Source: Cyclobacterium amurskyense (GTDB taxonomy: Bacteria > Bacteroidota > Bacteroidia > Cytophagales > Cyclobacteriaceae). From it: 64,000 bases of DNA. The notes under the pieces were generated by a model. The model was not told the DNA's origin, searched no databases, and was given only the letters and a program-made list of their open reading frames with translations. The position numbers were made by a program, and so were the translations under genes. The stretch lies in the NCBI RefSeq assembly GCF_001050135.1, contig NZ_CP012040.1, forward strand, positions 4,171,001-4,235,000, written 5' to 3'. The stretch's first letter is position 1; each line of letters opens with the position of its first letter. Of this stretch, positions 35,703-44,727 are shown piece by piece.

Positions 35703-36745
35703 CCGTTTTTATATGCACTAAAAAAAGCCTCCCAATAAGGGTCTACAGATTGATAAATCATTGGCGTTTTTTCTCCTTGTTTGAAGATTGAAATGCCTTC
35801 CTCGGCAGCGGTTAGTTGGCCAACTTCAGCACAGGCAATATTTTCATTCGCCAAGCGACTTTTTATTTTCTCTACCTGGTCTTTTTTGCAAGTAATCAGC
35901 ATGGAACCTGCTCCAATGCAATGCAAAGGATCAAGGGAGAAAAGGCGACAAATGGCTTCCTGCACTGCTCCGACAGGTATCAAATCCTCTTCAATGACAG
36001 CCCCACAGTTGGCTGCACTGGCCAACTCATAGATTGCGCCCAATACGCCACCTTCGGTGACATCATGCATGGCTGAGACATTGTTTTCGGCTGCATTTCC
36101 TCTGGCTGTCAGTGCATCTTTGATAGAACTTGTTTGGTAAAATGAATCCGAAGCTCCTTGATATACCTCTTTGCCGAGTTTGTTGCTTACTGTTTTCGGG
36201 AAACTCATGGCCAAAATAGCAGCAGACGAGATGGCGGCCCCTTTTGTTACCAAAATACAGTCCCCAGCCTGGGCTTTAGGAGTCGCCAGCATCTGATCTT
36301 TTGGGGCGATGCATATAAATGTGCCTCCTCCTGCGATAGTAGAATTTTGACCTTCTACAAAACCCGTATGGCCTCCTGTAATGGCAACCCCTAACTTGGA
36401 ACAATACTCGTGCACATATTGCCAATAAATTTTGAAATCAGCCTGGCTCAAAGTAGCAGGAAGGTTCAATACAAATTGGCCAAATTGTGGTGCGAAACCA
36501 GTAGTGGCCATGTCGTTGGCCATCAGGTGCACAGAAAGCCAAGCGGATTCTTGTAAGCCCAAGCTTGGGATTAGAGAAAGCGGATCACTGGTAAGCGCCA
36601 TGGCTTGTCCTCCAGCCAATTCTACAATGGATACGTCAATGCCGAAACCCGGCCCAACAAGTACCTTTTTATTGGGTGTTCCACAATTGGAGGTTATAAA
36701 GTCACCCAATAATCTTTCATCAATCTTTCCGGCTTTTTCGCTCAT
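35693..36745 (-). CDS. AIR-synthase/ThiL-like (PurM superfamily) protein
   Basis: 350 residues with the PurM/HypE/ThiL two-domain fold: 'VLVGPGFGIDVSIVELAGGQAMALTSDP' (partly shown) for the ATP-binding N-domain, SVHLMANDMATTGFAPQFG, and C-domain 'HDVTEGGVLGAIYELA'. It is not HypE because the obligatory C-terminal cysteine is absent (it ends FFSAYKNGWQ). In a TPP-riboswitch operon the likeliest role is a kinase-like step on a thiamine intermediate, analogous to ThiL, but typical ThiL residues (GDDAA, where this has GPGFGID) are altered. Its ATG immediately follows the methyltransferase TAG. Confidence 0.8.
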   Translation of the reverse strand: MSEKAGKIDERLLGDFITSNCGTPNKKVLVGPGFGIDVSIVELAGGQAMALTSDPLSLIPSLGLQESAWLSVHLMANDMATTGFAPQFGQFVLNLPATLSQADFKIYWQYVHEYCSKLGVAITGGHTGFVEGQNSTIAGGGTFICIAPKDQMLATPKAQAGDCILVTKGAAISSAAILAMSFPKTVSNKLGKEVYQGASDSFYQTSSIKDALTARGNAAENNVSAMHDVTEGGVLGAIYELASAANCGAVIEEDLIPVGAVQEAICRLFSLDPLHCIGAGSMLITCKKDQVEKIKSRLANENIACAEVGQLTAAEEGISIFKQGEKTPMIYQSVDPYWEAFFSAYKNGWQ

Positions 36746-37468
36746 CTATTCAACGTCGTTAAATTGCACATACAGACCAAAGAAATCTCCATAAGGCATA
36801 TTCCATTGCTGAACAGGAAACCATTTTGGTAAGCCGGTACAAGACCAGGAAATGGTGTAATCTCTTCCTTCCAAGGCCTCCTCTATAATCCTGATAAGGT
36901 GTTTTGGGGTGTAAAATGTTGCGGTAACATAAAAAGGGTTCTTTCCAAAAACTTGTTGCACCCTGCGGCGAAGTACTTTGGGGGAGTTCTTGTTCATCAT
37001 ACCCATGGCAATCCCATACTTTCCAACCCTGGCTGCTTCACGGATGACCTTAACAGGATCTTTGTAATATTCGAAAGTGGTGATAAAGGCAAGGGAATCA
37101 AAAGTATTGTCTTTGAAGGGCATGTGGTGAGAATCAGCCATTACCAGATCCCCATCAAACAAATGGATGGCCTGAGATAGCATTAAAGGAGAGATGTCTC
37201 CTCCGGTAGATTCTATGCCTATTTCTTTCCACCACCTGGTAAATCTGGTGGTGCCACAACCAAATTCCAATAAGGTTTTCACCCTTTTGTCCTTGGTTAC
37301 CAGTTGTTCCATTACTTTTTTCTGCCAAACCTCAGCCCTTTTGTAGCGGCCTTCATACCAAAGTTCATAGGTGTCTGTATGGTCTCTGTTGAAAAACCAC
37401 TCGGGTCTGTTTTGCCAGTTTCTTTGTTGCTGAGGGATCAGCCCCATTTTTTGCTTTTCTATTTCCAT
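36746..37468 (-). CDS. Class I SAM-dependent methyltransferase
   Basis: 240 residues. Rossmann methyltransferase with motif I LLEFGCGTTRFTRW (67-80), an acidic residue after beta-2 (GGDISPLML), and a UbiE/COQ5-like post-II segment (MADSHHMPFKDNTFDSLAFI). The substrate is unknown. It is the first gene behind a TPP riboswitch and is followed without gap by the AIR-synthase-like gene. A methyltransferase is not part of textbook thiamine synthesis, so either an unusual thiamine-related modification or use of a regulatory thiamine signal must be considered; the Trm112-like protein at the operon's end could be its partner. Confidence 0.85.
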   Translation of the reverse strand: MEIEKQKMGLIPQQQRNWQNRPEWFFNRDHTDTYELWYEGRYKRAEVWQKKVMEQLVTKDKRVKTLLEFGCGTTRFTRWWKEIGIESTGGDISPLMLSQAIHLFDGDLVMADSHHMPFKDNTFDSLAFITTFEYYKDPVKVIREAARVGKYGIAMGMMNKNSPKVLRRRVQQVFGKNPFYVTATFYTPKHLIRIIEEALEGRDYTISWSCTGLPKWFPVQQWNMPYGDFFGLYVQFNDVE

Positions 37469-37547
37469 TTTGTAATTCGTTTATAAAAAAAAACATCCGA
37501 CCGGACAAAACCAGTAGAATGTAGCTTCAAATTACAAATGGAAATCT

Positions 37548-37632
37548 GGCTTGCATCCCTACGTTGGCATTATCCAAATCAGGTTCCGGGTATTATCTCA
37601 GCCTGACTTTCGTCAAGCACCCCGTGCATATT
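37548..37632 (-). promoter_or_regulatory. TPP riboswitch (THI element)
   Basis: On the minus strand the sequence reads ACGGGGTGCTTGACGA, then GGCTGAGATAATACCC, GAACCTGATTTGGATAA and TGCCAACGTAGGGA in order. These are the diagnostic THI-box blocks (CTGAGA, ACCTGA.CTGGATAATGCCA, CGTAGGGA). It lies 80 bp upstream of the methyltransferase start and therefore controls the four-gene operon 37468-34781. A T-run (plus-strand A at 37486-37494) after a short G/C stem may be part of the expression platform. The rest of the gap to 37802 is AT-rich upstream DNA of the divergent FAD oxidase. Confidence 0.95.
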
Positions 37633-37802
37633 TTACAGCCACAAAGATATCGAATAACCCATGTAAAGCAAGCAGTATTTCCAATGGCAATACTAAGACT
37701 GTTTTTAAATTGAAATTAATAAAGCATAAATCATGTGGGTTTTTAATATTTTCGATAAATTAGGTAGTTGTTTAATGGTTTTTAAAATAGAAGATTAGAT
37801 AC

Positions 37803-39719
37803 ATGTCCGCATTAACGAAATTTATTACCTGGAAGAAAGGTAATACAGTAGTGTCTTGGGTACTTTTTGGCTTATTGGTTCAGGTGATTTTTAACCGAAA
37901 GAACGTACCGGCACATATTGAAGTATTGGACGATACCCTCACTCATCATTGCTCCAGAACAAAAAGAAATCGCTGGGTAAGTGTCATTAATTTTATTGTT
38001 ACCCCTAGGTATATTAGAAGGTTGATTGAATCCCAGTTGAATAAAAAAATGGCCGATCATGAAAAGGTGATATTGTCTCTTGATAAGGAGTTGACCAAAG
38101 ATGAATTGTTTGAAAAAGACAAACCACATAGGCAAAAATGGGGCAATTGGTATGGCAACCATTTTTCGGAGCCACTGAAGTTTTTTGTACTTGGAAATGG
38201 AGAATTTGATAATTTTTCACCTAAACATGAATCCTGCAAAAGTTACGATTATAAAGGCTTGTTTGAAGTAAGTGAGTTGGTGAAAAATGCAGAAAAAGAA
38301 AACAGAAAAATACGTGCAGTAGGTTCTGGACATGCCCTTACGGCGGTGGCCCAGTGTGAAGATTTTTTGGTTTGTACCCAAAACATGAACATGACCCAGC
38401 GGATTGCCAAGGAATGGATCAAAAACGAATACAAGGATGGTTTTGATGTAGAAGTGAATTTTTGCAATAAAAAATCAGTGGAAAAACATTTCCTTTTTGA
38501 AACTGGAGGAGGAACCAAGATCAGGCACCTAATAGAAGCTTTGACCTATCATGGCTTTGCTTTGATCAACCAAGGGGGCTCAAGCATTCAGTCTATCAGT
38601 GGAGCGATTGCCACCTCTACCCATGGATCAGGAATTGGAATCGGCCCTGTTTCAGTTTTTGCGAGATCCATGACCATCGTGGGAAAGGGAGGTAAGATTT
38701 TTAGAGTAGAACCAAGCGATGGGATAACAGATCCTGCCGAATTCAATAAGGACGATCAGGTTAAAAAGTATGGAATTGAACTGATTCAGGACGATGAGAA
38801 ATTCAATGCCGTAATGGTGGGGATTGGTTCCATGGGGATTGTGTTCTCCATGATTTTGGAGGCCCAACCCAATTACAGGCTTTTTGAGGAGAGAATCAGC
38901 TACAATTGGGAAGAGCTCAAAGCTGAAATGCAAAAAGTGGATGTGTATAAATTTATCAATGCCCACAGACATTTTGAGGTTCTGATCAACCCTTATCGAG
39001 ACCTGACCGCTGAAACAGAAGATGGAAAACAAAGAAAATGTTTGGTGACTACCCGAGATTATAGTGAAAAAGGGATTAGAGAGCAGGCGGGAAGAGAGAG
39101 GAATTATATTTCCTCATTTATCTCTGGAATAGCCATATCAGGAAGGCTTTCACCTTGGGTGTTCAATAAAAACCATCAGGCCATTCCTGCAATGACCAAT
39201 AATTCTATACATAGACTGGTGGATCATCGTGGGGACGAAGGAGGAGGATTTGAGGATGATTCGCGATTTGTGTTGGATCAGGGATTGGGAGAGTTAAAGT
39301 TTTATGGTTATGCTGTAGAATTTGGTTTTCCTTTGGAAAAGGTATTTGATGCCGTAGACTTGATAATCAAAGTTTGTGAAGAAGCCCAACCTTACCACCA
39401 CCTTTTGGCAGCGCCTTTTTCTTTGCGATTTGTCAAACAGTGTGATGCCCATTTATCCATGATGAACCAGCACGACACCTGTATGATTGAACTGGTAAGT
39501 GTAAAAGGTGTGACCGGTAGCTTGCCTTTGTTCAAGCGTTTGGAGAGAGAGTTGCTGGATTTTGGAGCCATTCCTCATTGGGGGCTTTCTGTTGAACCAT
39601 GGTATAGGGAACGGGTGGAGAAAGCCTTTCCACGCTTTAAGGATTGGGAACTGCAGCAGGCATTTTTTGGAGGGAAAACCTTTAAAAATGCCTTTTTGTC
39701 TCGTATACAGGATTCTTAA
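37803..39719 (+). CDS. FAD-linked oxidase of the lactone/sugar-alcohol oxidase (VAO) family
   Basis: 638 residues, longer than the usual ~440 because of a ~130-residue N-terminal extension with a membrane-like segment (TVVSWVLFGLLVQVIF). The FAD-binding PCMH domain is clear: IRAVGSGHALTAV (~173-185) and QGGSSIQSISGAIATSTHGSG, followed by a D-arabinono-1,4-lactone-oxidase-like C-terminal domain ending SVEPWYRERVEKAFPRF. It oxidises an aldonolactone or polyol using FAD. The neighbours give no substrate. Monocistronic; no terminator hairpin with T-run was found after it. Confidence 0.85.
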   Translation: MSALTKFITWKKGNTVVSWVLFGLLVQVIFNRKNVPAHIEVLDDTLTHHCSRTKRNRWVSVINFIVTPRYIRRLIESQLNKKMADHEKVILSLDKELTKDELFEKDKPHRQKWGNWYGNHFSEPLKFFVLGNGEFDNFSPKHESCKSYDYKGLFEVSELVKNAEKENRKIRAVGSGHALTAVAQCEDFLVCTQNMNMTQRIAKEWIKNEYKDGFDVEVNFCNKKSVEKHFLFETGGGTKIRHLIEALTYHGFALINQGGSSIQSISGAIATSTHGSGIGIGPVSVFARSMTIVGKGGKIFRVEPSDGITDPAEFNKDDQVKKYGIELIQDDEKFNAVMVGIGSMGIVFSMILEAQPNYRLFEERISYNWEELKAEMQKVDVYKFINAHRHFEVLINPYRDLTAETEDGKQRKCLVTTRDYSEKGIREQAGRERNYISSFISGIAISGRLSPWVFNKNHQAIPAMTNNSIHRLVDHRGDEGGGFEDDSRFVLDQGLGELKFYGYAVEFGFPLEKVFDAVDLIIKVCEEAQPYHHLLAAPFSLRFVKQCDAHLSMMNQHDTCMIELVSVKGVTGSLPLFKRLERELLDFGAIPHWGLSVEPWYRERVEKAFPRFKDWELQQAFFGGKTFKNAFLSRIQDS

Positions 39720-39836
39720 TTTGGATTGCAAATAAGTGTTTAATTTTGATGAATTTGCGGGTTGTAGCGACTTCGATCTAGATTTAATATAACTACCCAG
39801 ATCTATAATTGAATAACTCTCGTGTTGAGAAGTTCT

Positions 39837-39938
39837 GTTCAACCCAATATCGGGGTTGAGGAATTGACGTGGAATTGGCCGTCCACGGGTTTTTACCCGT
39901 GGTTATTGTTGTTGAAGCCCTTCAGGCTTCTTTCGATT
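39837..39938. repeat. Three-hairpin repeat, copy 1
   Basis: Three consecutive stem-loops: AACCCAATATCGGGGTT, CCACGGGTTTTTACCCGTGG and GAAGCCCTTCAGGCTTC, separated by the conserved spacers GAGGAATTGACGTGGA and TTATTGTTGTT. About 85 percent identical to copy 2 by eye. Confidence 0.85.
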
Positions 39939-40462
39939 ATCCTCAGTTCGATATTAAAATTGTCCTAAAAAAACGACTCCATCGTCACTGCGAACCTTTT
40001 TTGAAGGTTTTTGAGGTGGAAAAGGGTGTGCCAATCTCGTCTTTATGGGGATTCCCAAGGCTTTCTTCACTCAAAGCCTTTCCTCAGCCTACCGATGACA
40101 GATTTTAAAAAGCTCGGGAAAGGGGCCGCAGGCATTAGCGAAAAGCCTGTTTCACGGTTGAGCTTATTGGAGGCTAATGTCTTACAAATTCCAATTCATT
40201 TAGACCCTGGGTCGCACCTCTTGCGTCGGCTTACCCAGGGCTACAAAGGTTGCACTCCGCTGGAGTGCGGCATTGGATATTGTCTAGGTCTCGGAATGAC
40301 GATTTTTTCATCATCCTAGATCATACTCAGTTTATTACATTTTTATGTAAACTGTCCCTGACATTTCTGATAAGTGTTTGCAAATTTCGTGGCACTTTTA
40401 AAGTAGCTATAACACCTAATAGCTGAGATTTATGATTGGAAACCTTTTTTGACGAGAAGGAT

Positions 40463-40565
40463 TGTTCAACCCGCTATCGGGGTTGAGGAATAGATGTGGA
40501 GTTGGCCGTCCACGGGTTTCATCCGTGGTTATTATTATTGAAGCCCTACAGGCTTCTTTCGATTA
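40463..40565. repeat. Three-hairpin repeat, copy 2
   Basis: Same order of stem-loops as copy 1: AACCCGCTATCGGGGTT, CCACGGGTTTCATCCGTGG and GAAGCCCTACAGGCTTC. Loop and wobble changes keep the stems pairable, which suggests the structure matters. Same orientation as copy 1, about 625 bp apart. Confidence 0.85.
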
Positions 40566-40841
40566 CATTGTTAAATAAAATTGTTCCGGACATTTCTGAT
40601 AATTGTTTGTTATGAAAGGTGAGTATTCCTATTCCAAGTCTGAAGGACTTGAACAATATTAAACGTGAGTTTTACTCACGGAAAAGCCATTACATCCTTC
40701 ACCCGCTACCCTGTAAGGGGTTGAACCGCGTTGCAGAAAATTAATTTACGCTTACAGACTCCCTATAGGTTGTAACTACGCTATCTGGCTCTTTGTGATT
40801 TGTAATTCACATCAGGGAATTTATCAATTGTAAATGTCTGG

Positions 40842-42197
40842 TCAATCCAATATTTTGGAAGTAGCGACTGGACGGGGATTTGAAGGAATCAGGTTTCTGG
40901 GAATTTCCTGTGTGATTTTTTTTAGTTGATTTATCTCAAAGCCAATTCTAAATTGAAACCTGGAAGTTGAAAAGCCACGACTTTCTTTAAATAAGGGATC
41001 CCAGGTCAGCAAAACTACCGATTGAAGCTTTTTCCCCATTGGAATAGCTCTTCCGGCCCCTAAACCTGATAACCAAATGACTCCATCAAAATTTCTGTGT
41101 TCATAACCCGGGGCATAGGCCACGCTTATCCTACTTCTTGCCAACTCTCCCTGAAGCAACCAATTCCCTAGGGTAAAGCGCAATCCTCCTTTAATTCCCT
41201 CACCTGTACTTACAGGTCCTATTTGACTTTTAAATTGACGTTTGGCGATGATTCCGGCATAGGAATGCCACTGACTGCTCATACTGTATTTTATGCCCAG
41301 GTCTATAAATATTCCCTCGCCAAATGAGGTCAATGGATCATACCAAAGGTATAAACCTGTCCTGTCTAAAAATGGCGCCTTTTTTAAGCTGTTCGGTTCC
41401 TTAAGGTTAAATTTTTCAAGGGTTTTCTTTGGAGCAATCACTTTAATGTTCCCAAGGGAATCCATGTTTATTTTGCTGTAGTTATTGCCAATGTTTTGTA
41501 AGTATTCGTTGGAAATAGCTTTTGTTTTTTCTGTAGTCATTGACTTTGCTTTAGCCATGGATAGATAGCCTTCCACGTTCTCTCGGCTAAGTTCTTTCAT
41601 GGCACCCTTACCATAATAATCCATCAGATTTGTACTTTGTGGATCAATTTTGCTGCTCAGGTTTCCGCTTAATTTTTGTTTAAGTTCAGGCATAAGCCGT
41701 TCATTACTGAATGCTTTCAGGTTTTCCTCGTTTTGCTGGATAATCTCCTCTACAGCAGATAGGTCACTGGCTTGTTGCAATGTTCCTTTGGATATTTCCA
41801 CCTGCTTTAAAAGGTAATTCGAAGAGTTTTTTAAACTTTCGCTTGATGGGTTTGTGTCAGCCACCAAGTTTTGTAGCATCTCCTTTTCCTTGTCGAGTAC
41901 TTTTTGCCCACGGGATTTTAGTACATTGACCAGGCTGTCCTTTCTGGCGCTGTCTATTTTTGTGGTCTTTAATTCTTTGATCTCTTGATTTAAGGAATCA
42001 TAAGCTTGTTTAAGCGAGTGGATTTGTTGTAGATTTTTTTTAAAGGGGATTTGATCCATTGTAGCTAAGGAGCCGGCAGGGGAACTTTTGAGCAGACTGG
42101 CAGGAGGACCTAAAGTTGGGGCCGTAATCGGCACTTGTGCCAGACTGGGAAAAGCAAGCAGAAAAGCAAAAATCAAGGAAATGCAAGTCTCTTTCAT
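40842..42197 (-). CDS. Exported coiled-coil protein with beta-rich C-terminal domain, unknown function
   Basis: 451 residues from ATG 42197, which starts a signal peptide (MKETCISLIFAFLLAFPSLAQ); a TTG six codons upstream is an alternative. Residues ~50-260 are strongly helical and charged with coiled-coil character (SLKQAYDSLNQEIKELKTTK). The C-terminal ~170 residues look like outer-membrane beta-strands (GIFIDLGIKYSMSSQWHSYA, GGLRFTLGNWLLQGELA). The combination suggests a periplasm-spanning outer-membrane protein. No known family was recognised. It lies 143 bp downstream of the peroxidase operon on the same strand. Confidence 0.65.
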   Translation of the reverse strand: MKETCISLIFAFLLAFPSLAQVPITAPTLGPPASLLKSSPAGSLATMDQIPFKKNLQQIHSLKQAYDSLNQEIKELKTTKIDSARKDSLVNVLKSRGQKVLDKEKEMLQNLVADTNPSSESLKNSSNYLLKQVEISKGTLQQASDLSAVEEIIQQNEENLKAFSNERLMPELKQKLSGNLSSKIDPQSTNLMDYYGKGAMKELSRENVEGYLSMAKAKSMTTEKTKAISNEYLQNIGNNYSKINMDSLGNIKVIAPKKTLEKFNLKEPNSLKKAPFLDRTGLYLWYDPLTSFGEGIFIDLGIKYSMSSQWHSYAGIIAKRQFKSQIGPVSTGEGIKGGLRFTLGNWLLQGELARSRISVAYAPGYEHRNFDGVIWLSGLGAGRAIPMGKKLQSVVLLTWDPLFKESRGFSTSRFQFRIGFEINQLKKITQEIPRNLIPSNPRPVATSKILD

Positions 42198-42358
42198 AGC
42201 CAGGCTTTTTCTCAATTGGTTTCAACTCCCAATTTCAGCCTTACTATTTTTACTTTGGAAAAATTCAAACAGTTAACTTCCTGAAATAAGGCCTTTGTAC
42301 TAAAATACCAAAAGTAATTTATAAATACAAGTACTTGGAAATGAGAAAGATTTGGAGA

Positions 42359-43321
42359 TTAATCATTTCCCTTACTTTTCCGGTAAGCTGCCAATTCTTT
42401 ATACACCCTTCTTCTTGCCCTGTTGATTCCTCCAACTGGAGCATGTTCCTCCAAGCCCATCCATGGAGAAAATTCCAACTCTTCCCCCATTTTTATACGT
42501 TCAGGAATGTCAAAGGATTGTTGAGGTATGTCTAGCCTTGCTACAGGTATTAACGCTCCTTCCCAGGCAATGGAAGTGTTTTCTAATGGTTGGAGCGCAT
42601 CGCTTTTATGAATTTGTACATTTAAGGTAAAGGCATGGTCTTTCGTTTCACAGTCTTTGATCAATTGTGATTTTAGAAAGTTGTCGTCTTTGGCTTGGTC
42701 CAGGGTATAGCCTAGATTGGGATCATTTGGGGTCAGTACAAATTTCACAAATAAGGCTGGACCAAACTTAAAGGCTCCTCCTGAGAAATAGGTTTGTGAA
42801 AGCAGGTTGTCATGTTTCTTGCTGTACTTAAAAGTCAGGAATATACTTCTCCAATGGGAAGGGTTAACCGCAAATTTGATTTGCTCCCAAAGCCCGAATA
42901 ATACCGCTTTAATGGCCTTTGCGTACAGGGAAATATTCCAGGCGGACAGAATAGGGCTGGTGGTTAGTAAAAAGTTTTGGGTAGGCACGCCTATCGGATC
43001 TGGCTCAATTACTTCCCCGGGAATATCCAGCACCTTGATGGCCAAACCTCTTCCGGAGGCAGGCTTGTCTGATTTTACTTTTGGAGGTGCATTGGAGAGC
43101 CTTATCCATGTTTGATAAACCCCAGGATTTTTAAAGAGCCCTTGCTTTAGTTCCTCTGGTAAATCAGGGAGTATGCTTAGACTGCCTTTTAATAGGCCAT
43201 GCATTTTGGGATGAAAATTCCTGAGTTTTTTACCAGCCAGGTATTCCTTGTCCAGGTAATCCTTCATGGTTTTGATCAAGTCCTGAATTTCCTTTTCCTC
43301 TGTGTTTTGTTCTTCAGTCAT
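42359..43321 (-). CDS. Catalase-like heme protein (small catalase family)
   Basis: 320 residues, far shorter than true catalases (about 480+). Catalase-core features are visible: FHPKMHGLLKGSL where catalases have RxxHxxG, RLSNAPPK (~73), GRGLAIKVLDIPGE, QNFLLTTSPILSA, and the proximal heme segment INRARRRVYKELA near residue 300. Such minimal catalase-like proteins often act as heme peroxidases or allene-oxide-synthase-like enzymes on lipid hydroperoxides. Overlaps the DyP peroxidase gene by 8 bp, so they are translationally coupled. Confidence 0.82.
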   Translation of the reverse strand: MTEEQNTEEKEIQDLIKTMKDYLDKEYLAGKKLRNFHPKMHGLLKGSLSILPDLPEELKQGLFKNPGVYQTWIRLSNAPPKVKSDKPASGRGLAIKVLDIPGEVIEPDPIGVPTQNFLLTTSPILSAWNISLYAKAIKAVLFGLWEQIKFAVNPSHWRSIFLTFKYSKKHDNLLSQTYFSGGAFKFGPALFVKFVLTPNDPNLGYTLDQAKDDNFLKSQLIKDCETKDHAFTLNVQIHKSDALQPLENTSIAWEGALIPVARLDIPQQSFDIPERIKMGEELEFSPWMGLEEHAPVGGINRARRRVYKELAAYRKSKGND

Positions 43322-44723
43322 GGCTTGAAATATATTGTAAAGCTTTTATACCGGGGAAAAAGAAATAAGCTCCTCCTTTAATCAAGGTGAAATTGGGTAG
43401 GTTTGTATACTTTTTTCTTATGGGGTAATTGGGCTCGCTAAACTCATTGGTGCGGTAATGCTCGGTTTGGTAATGGTTGCCGATGATTGGATCAGCATCA
43501 TTTTCCAGGCCTCCAAATTTATGGAAGCTAACCCAGTTGTTTTGAACAAATTCAAACTGTCTCCTAATGTCTGTAACCATGGCAATAAAATGGAGCCCTC
43601 TTTCTTGTTCATCCTCACTTGAATCCATTATGTCATTCGGGTCAAGCTCCGGCGTCACGGGAGGACCATAGGGTCTACCTTTTCTCAGCATTTGGTGCTT
43701 GGCGGCCATTTCTGAGGAGTCTATTTTGCTTTTTTCTGTGACCAGATGATCTCTGGGGTTTGTTCTTCGGATATGGGCACCCATAGGGCACTTGAGTCCA
43801 GCCTGATCATCGTCCCAAAAACCAAAATTATTGGATTCGGATAGGGTGGGATCGGGCTGCATGGGGCACAGGGCCAAAGGAGAACCATCCGGCCATCTGC
43901 CAACCATTTTGCTAGCCAGTTTGATGGCAGCGGCTTTTTCATCCGTTTGTTCCTTCATGTAATTCCAAAAACTGTGGACGTTTTGTTGCATTTGCCTAAA
44001 TATCAGATAAGTACCATTTTTACCTAAGTCCTTTCTTTCAGGATAATCTGGGTGAAAGGGTAATAATCCATTTTTGTCCAACTCATGAGGCACATAGGGA
44101 GCAGGCGCATATTCATCGTAAAGGTTCTTATAGCCCATGATAAATTCTCCCGCAGGAAAAGTAGTGGAGTCCTTAGGTGGAGCTTCTTTTAATAGTTCCC
44201 GAATGACTGGTCTTGAAATATCATCTCTAAATCCAAAATGTTCCTTTTGATGCTGTAAAAGTCCCGTAGGGAGGGTGTGAATAAGTTGAATGCCACAACG
44301 GTCCGTTTGTTCTTTGATCCTGAGCATGCTTTTATCAAGTTGGACCTGATCCTTTGCATATACCATCAATAAAAAATGGATGCTGTCATGGCCCCAGATC
44401 CAGTTTTCAGGATCATTTTCGCCTATATCTCCCAATACACTTCTCCTTTGTTCTGCAGACATTCCATCTTTAAATTCCCTACAAAAACTGTTTAAAACAG
44501 GTTCTGGAAGGTTTAGGAAGGCAAGTCCATCATAGGTAAAGGCAATATGGATGGCTTCATCTTCAGGTTTTTCTTCTGCATGTGTAATTAAAGGGGTGAT
44601 TTCTTTCAAAAAATCGCAGGTGGCATCAGGTTTCGTACAATTGTACAATAAGAACCTAGCGCTTGTCAGGTTACCATGACCACGAACCATTAGCCCTTGA
44701 ATGTCTTCTTTTTCCAATTCCAT
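43314..44723 (-). CDS. DyP-type heme peroxidase
   Basis: 469 residues, in the range of the larger DyP classes. The distal motif GFRDDISRP (~165-173) corresponds to the family's GxxDG with the catalytic Asp, and the proximal heme ligand is H317 in PMGAHIRRTNPRD. No signal peptide, so probably cytoplasmic or exported by a partner. DyP enzymes oxidise bulky organic substrates with H2O2. It sits between a membrane protein (4 bp upstream) and the catalase-like gene (8-bp overlap), forming a three-gene redox operon. Confidence 0.88.
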   Translation of the reverse strand: MELEKEDIQGLMVRGHGNLTSARFLLYNCTKPDATCDFLKEITPLITHAEEKPEDEAIHIAFTYDGLAFLNLPEPVLNSFCREFKDGMSAEQRRSVLGDIGENDPENWIWGHDSIHFLLMVYAKDQVQLDKSMLRIKEQTDRCGIQLIHTLPTGLLQHQKEHFGFRDDISRPVIRELLKEAPPKDSTTFPAGEFIMGYKNLYDEYAPAPYVPHELDKNGLLPFHPDYPERKDLGKNGTYLIFRQMQQNVHSFWNYMKEQTDEKAAAIKLASKMVGRWPDGSPLALCPMQPDPTLSESNNFGFWDDDQAGLKCPMGAHIRRTNPRDHLVTEKSKIDSSEMAAKHQMLRKGRPYGPPVTPELDPNDIMDSSEDEQERGLHFIAMVTDIRRQFEFVQNNWVSFHKFGGLENDADPIIGNHYQTEHYRTNEFSEPNYPIRKKYTNLPNFTLIKGGAYFFFPGIKALQYISSHD

Positions 44724-44727
44724 AGCT

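Larger units (their letters stand above)
39720..40841. other. Palindrome-rich non-coding kilobase
   Basis: About 1.1 kb with no credible gene but many short hairpins: the two three-hairpin repeats listed separately, CCCTGGGT/ACCCAGGG (40205-40239), GCACTCCGCTGGAGTGC (~40252), CAAGTC/GACTTG (40635-40651) and CGTGAGTTTTACTCACG (40664-40680). A phrase 'gacatttctgataa.tgttt' occurs at ~40362 and ~40599. It resembles a REP-type cluster. Confidence 0.7.

Noticed and set aside
35693..36745. HypE (hydrogenase maturation) identity
   Set aside because: The C-terminal cysteine needed for HypE is absent and no hydrogenase genes are nearby, while a TPP riboswitch controls the operon.
37803..39719. Many open frames on the opposite strand of the FAD oxidase and other genes
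   Set aside because: They are shadows of well-supported genes with no family similarity.
39869..40319. Open frames of 79 and 102 codons in the palindrome-rich region
   Set aside because: They run through hairpin repeats and encode no recognisable protein.
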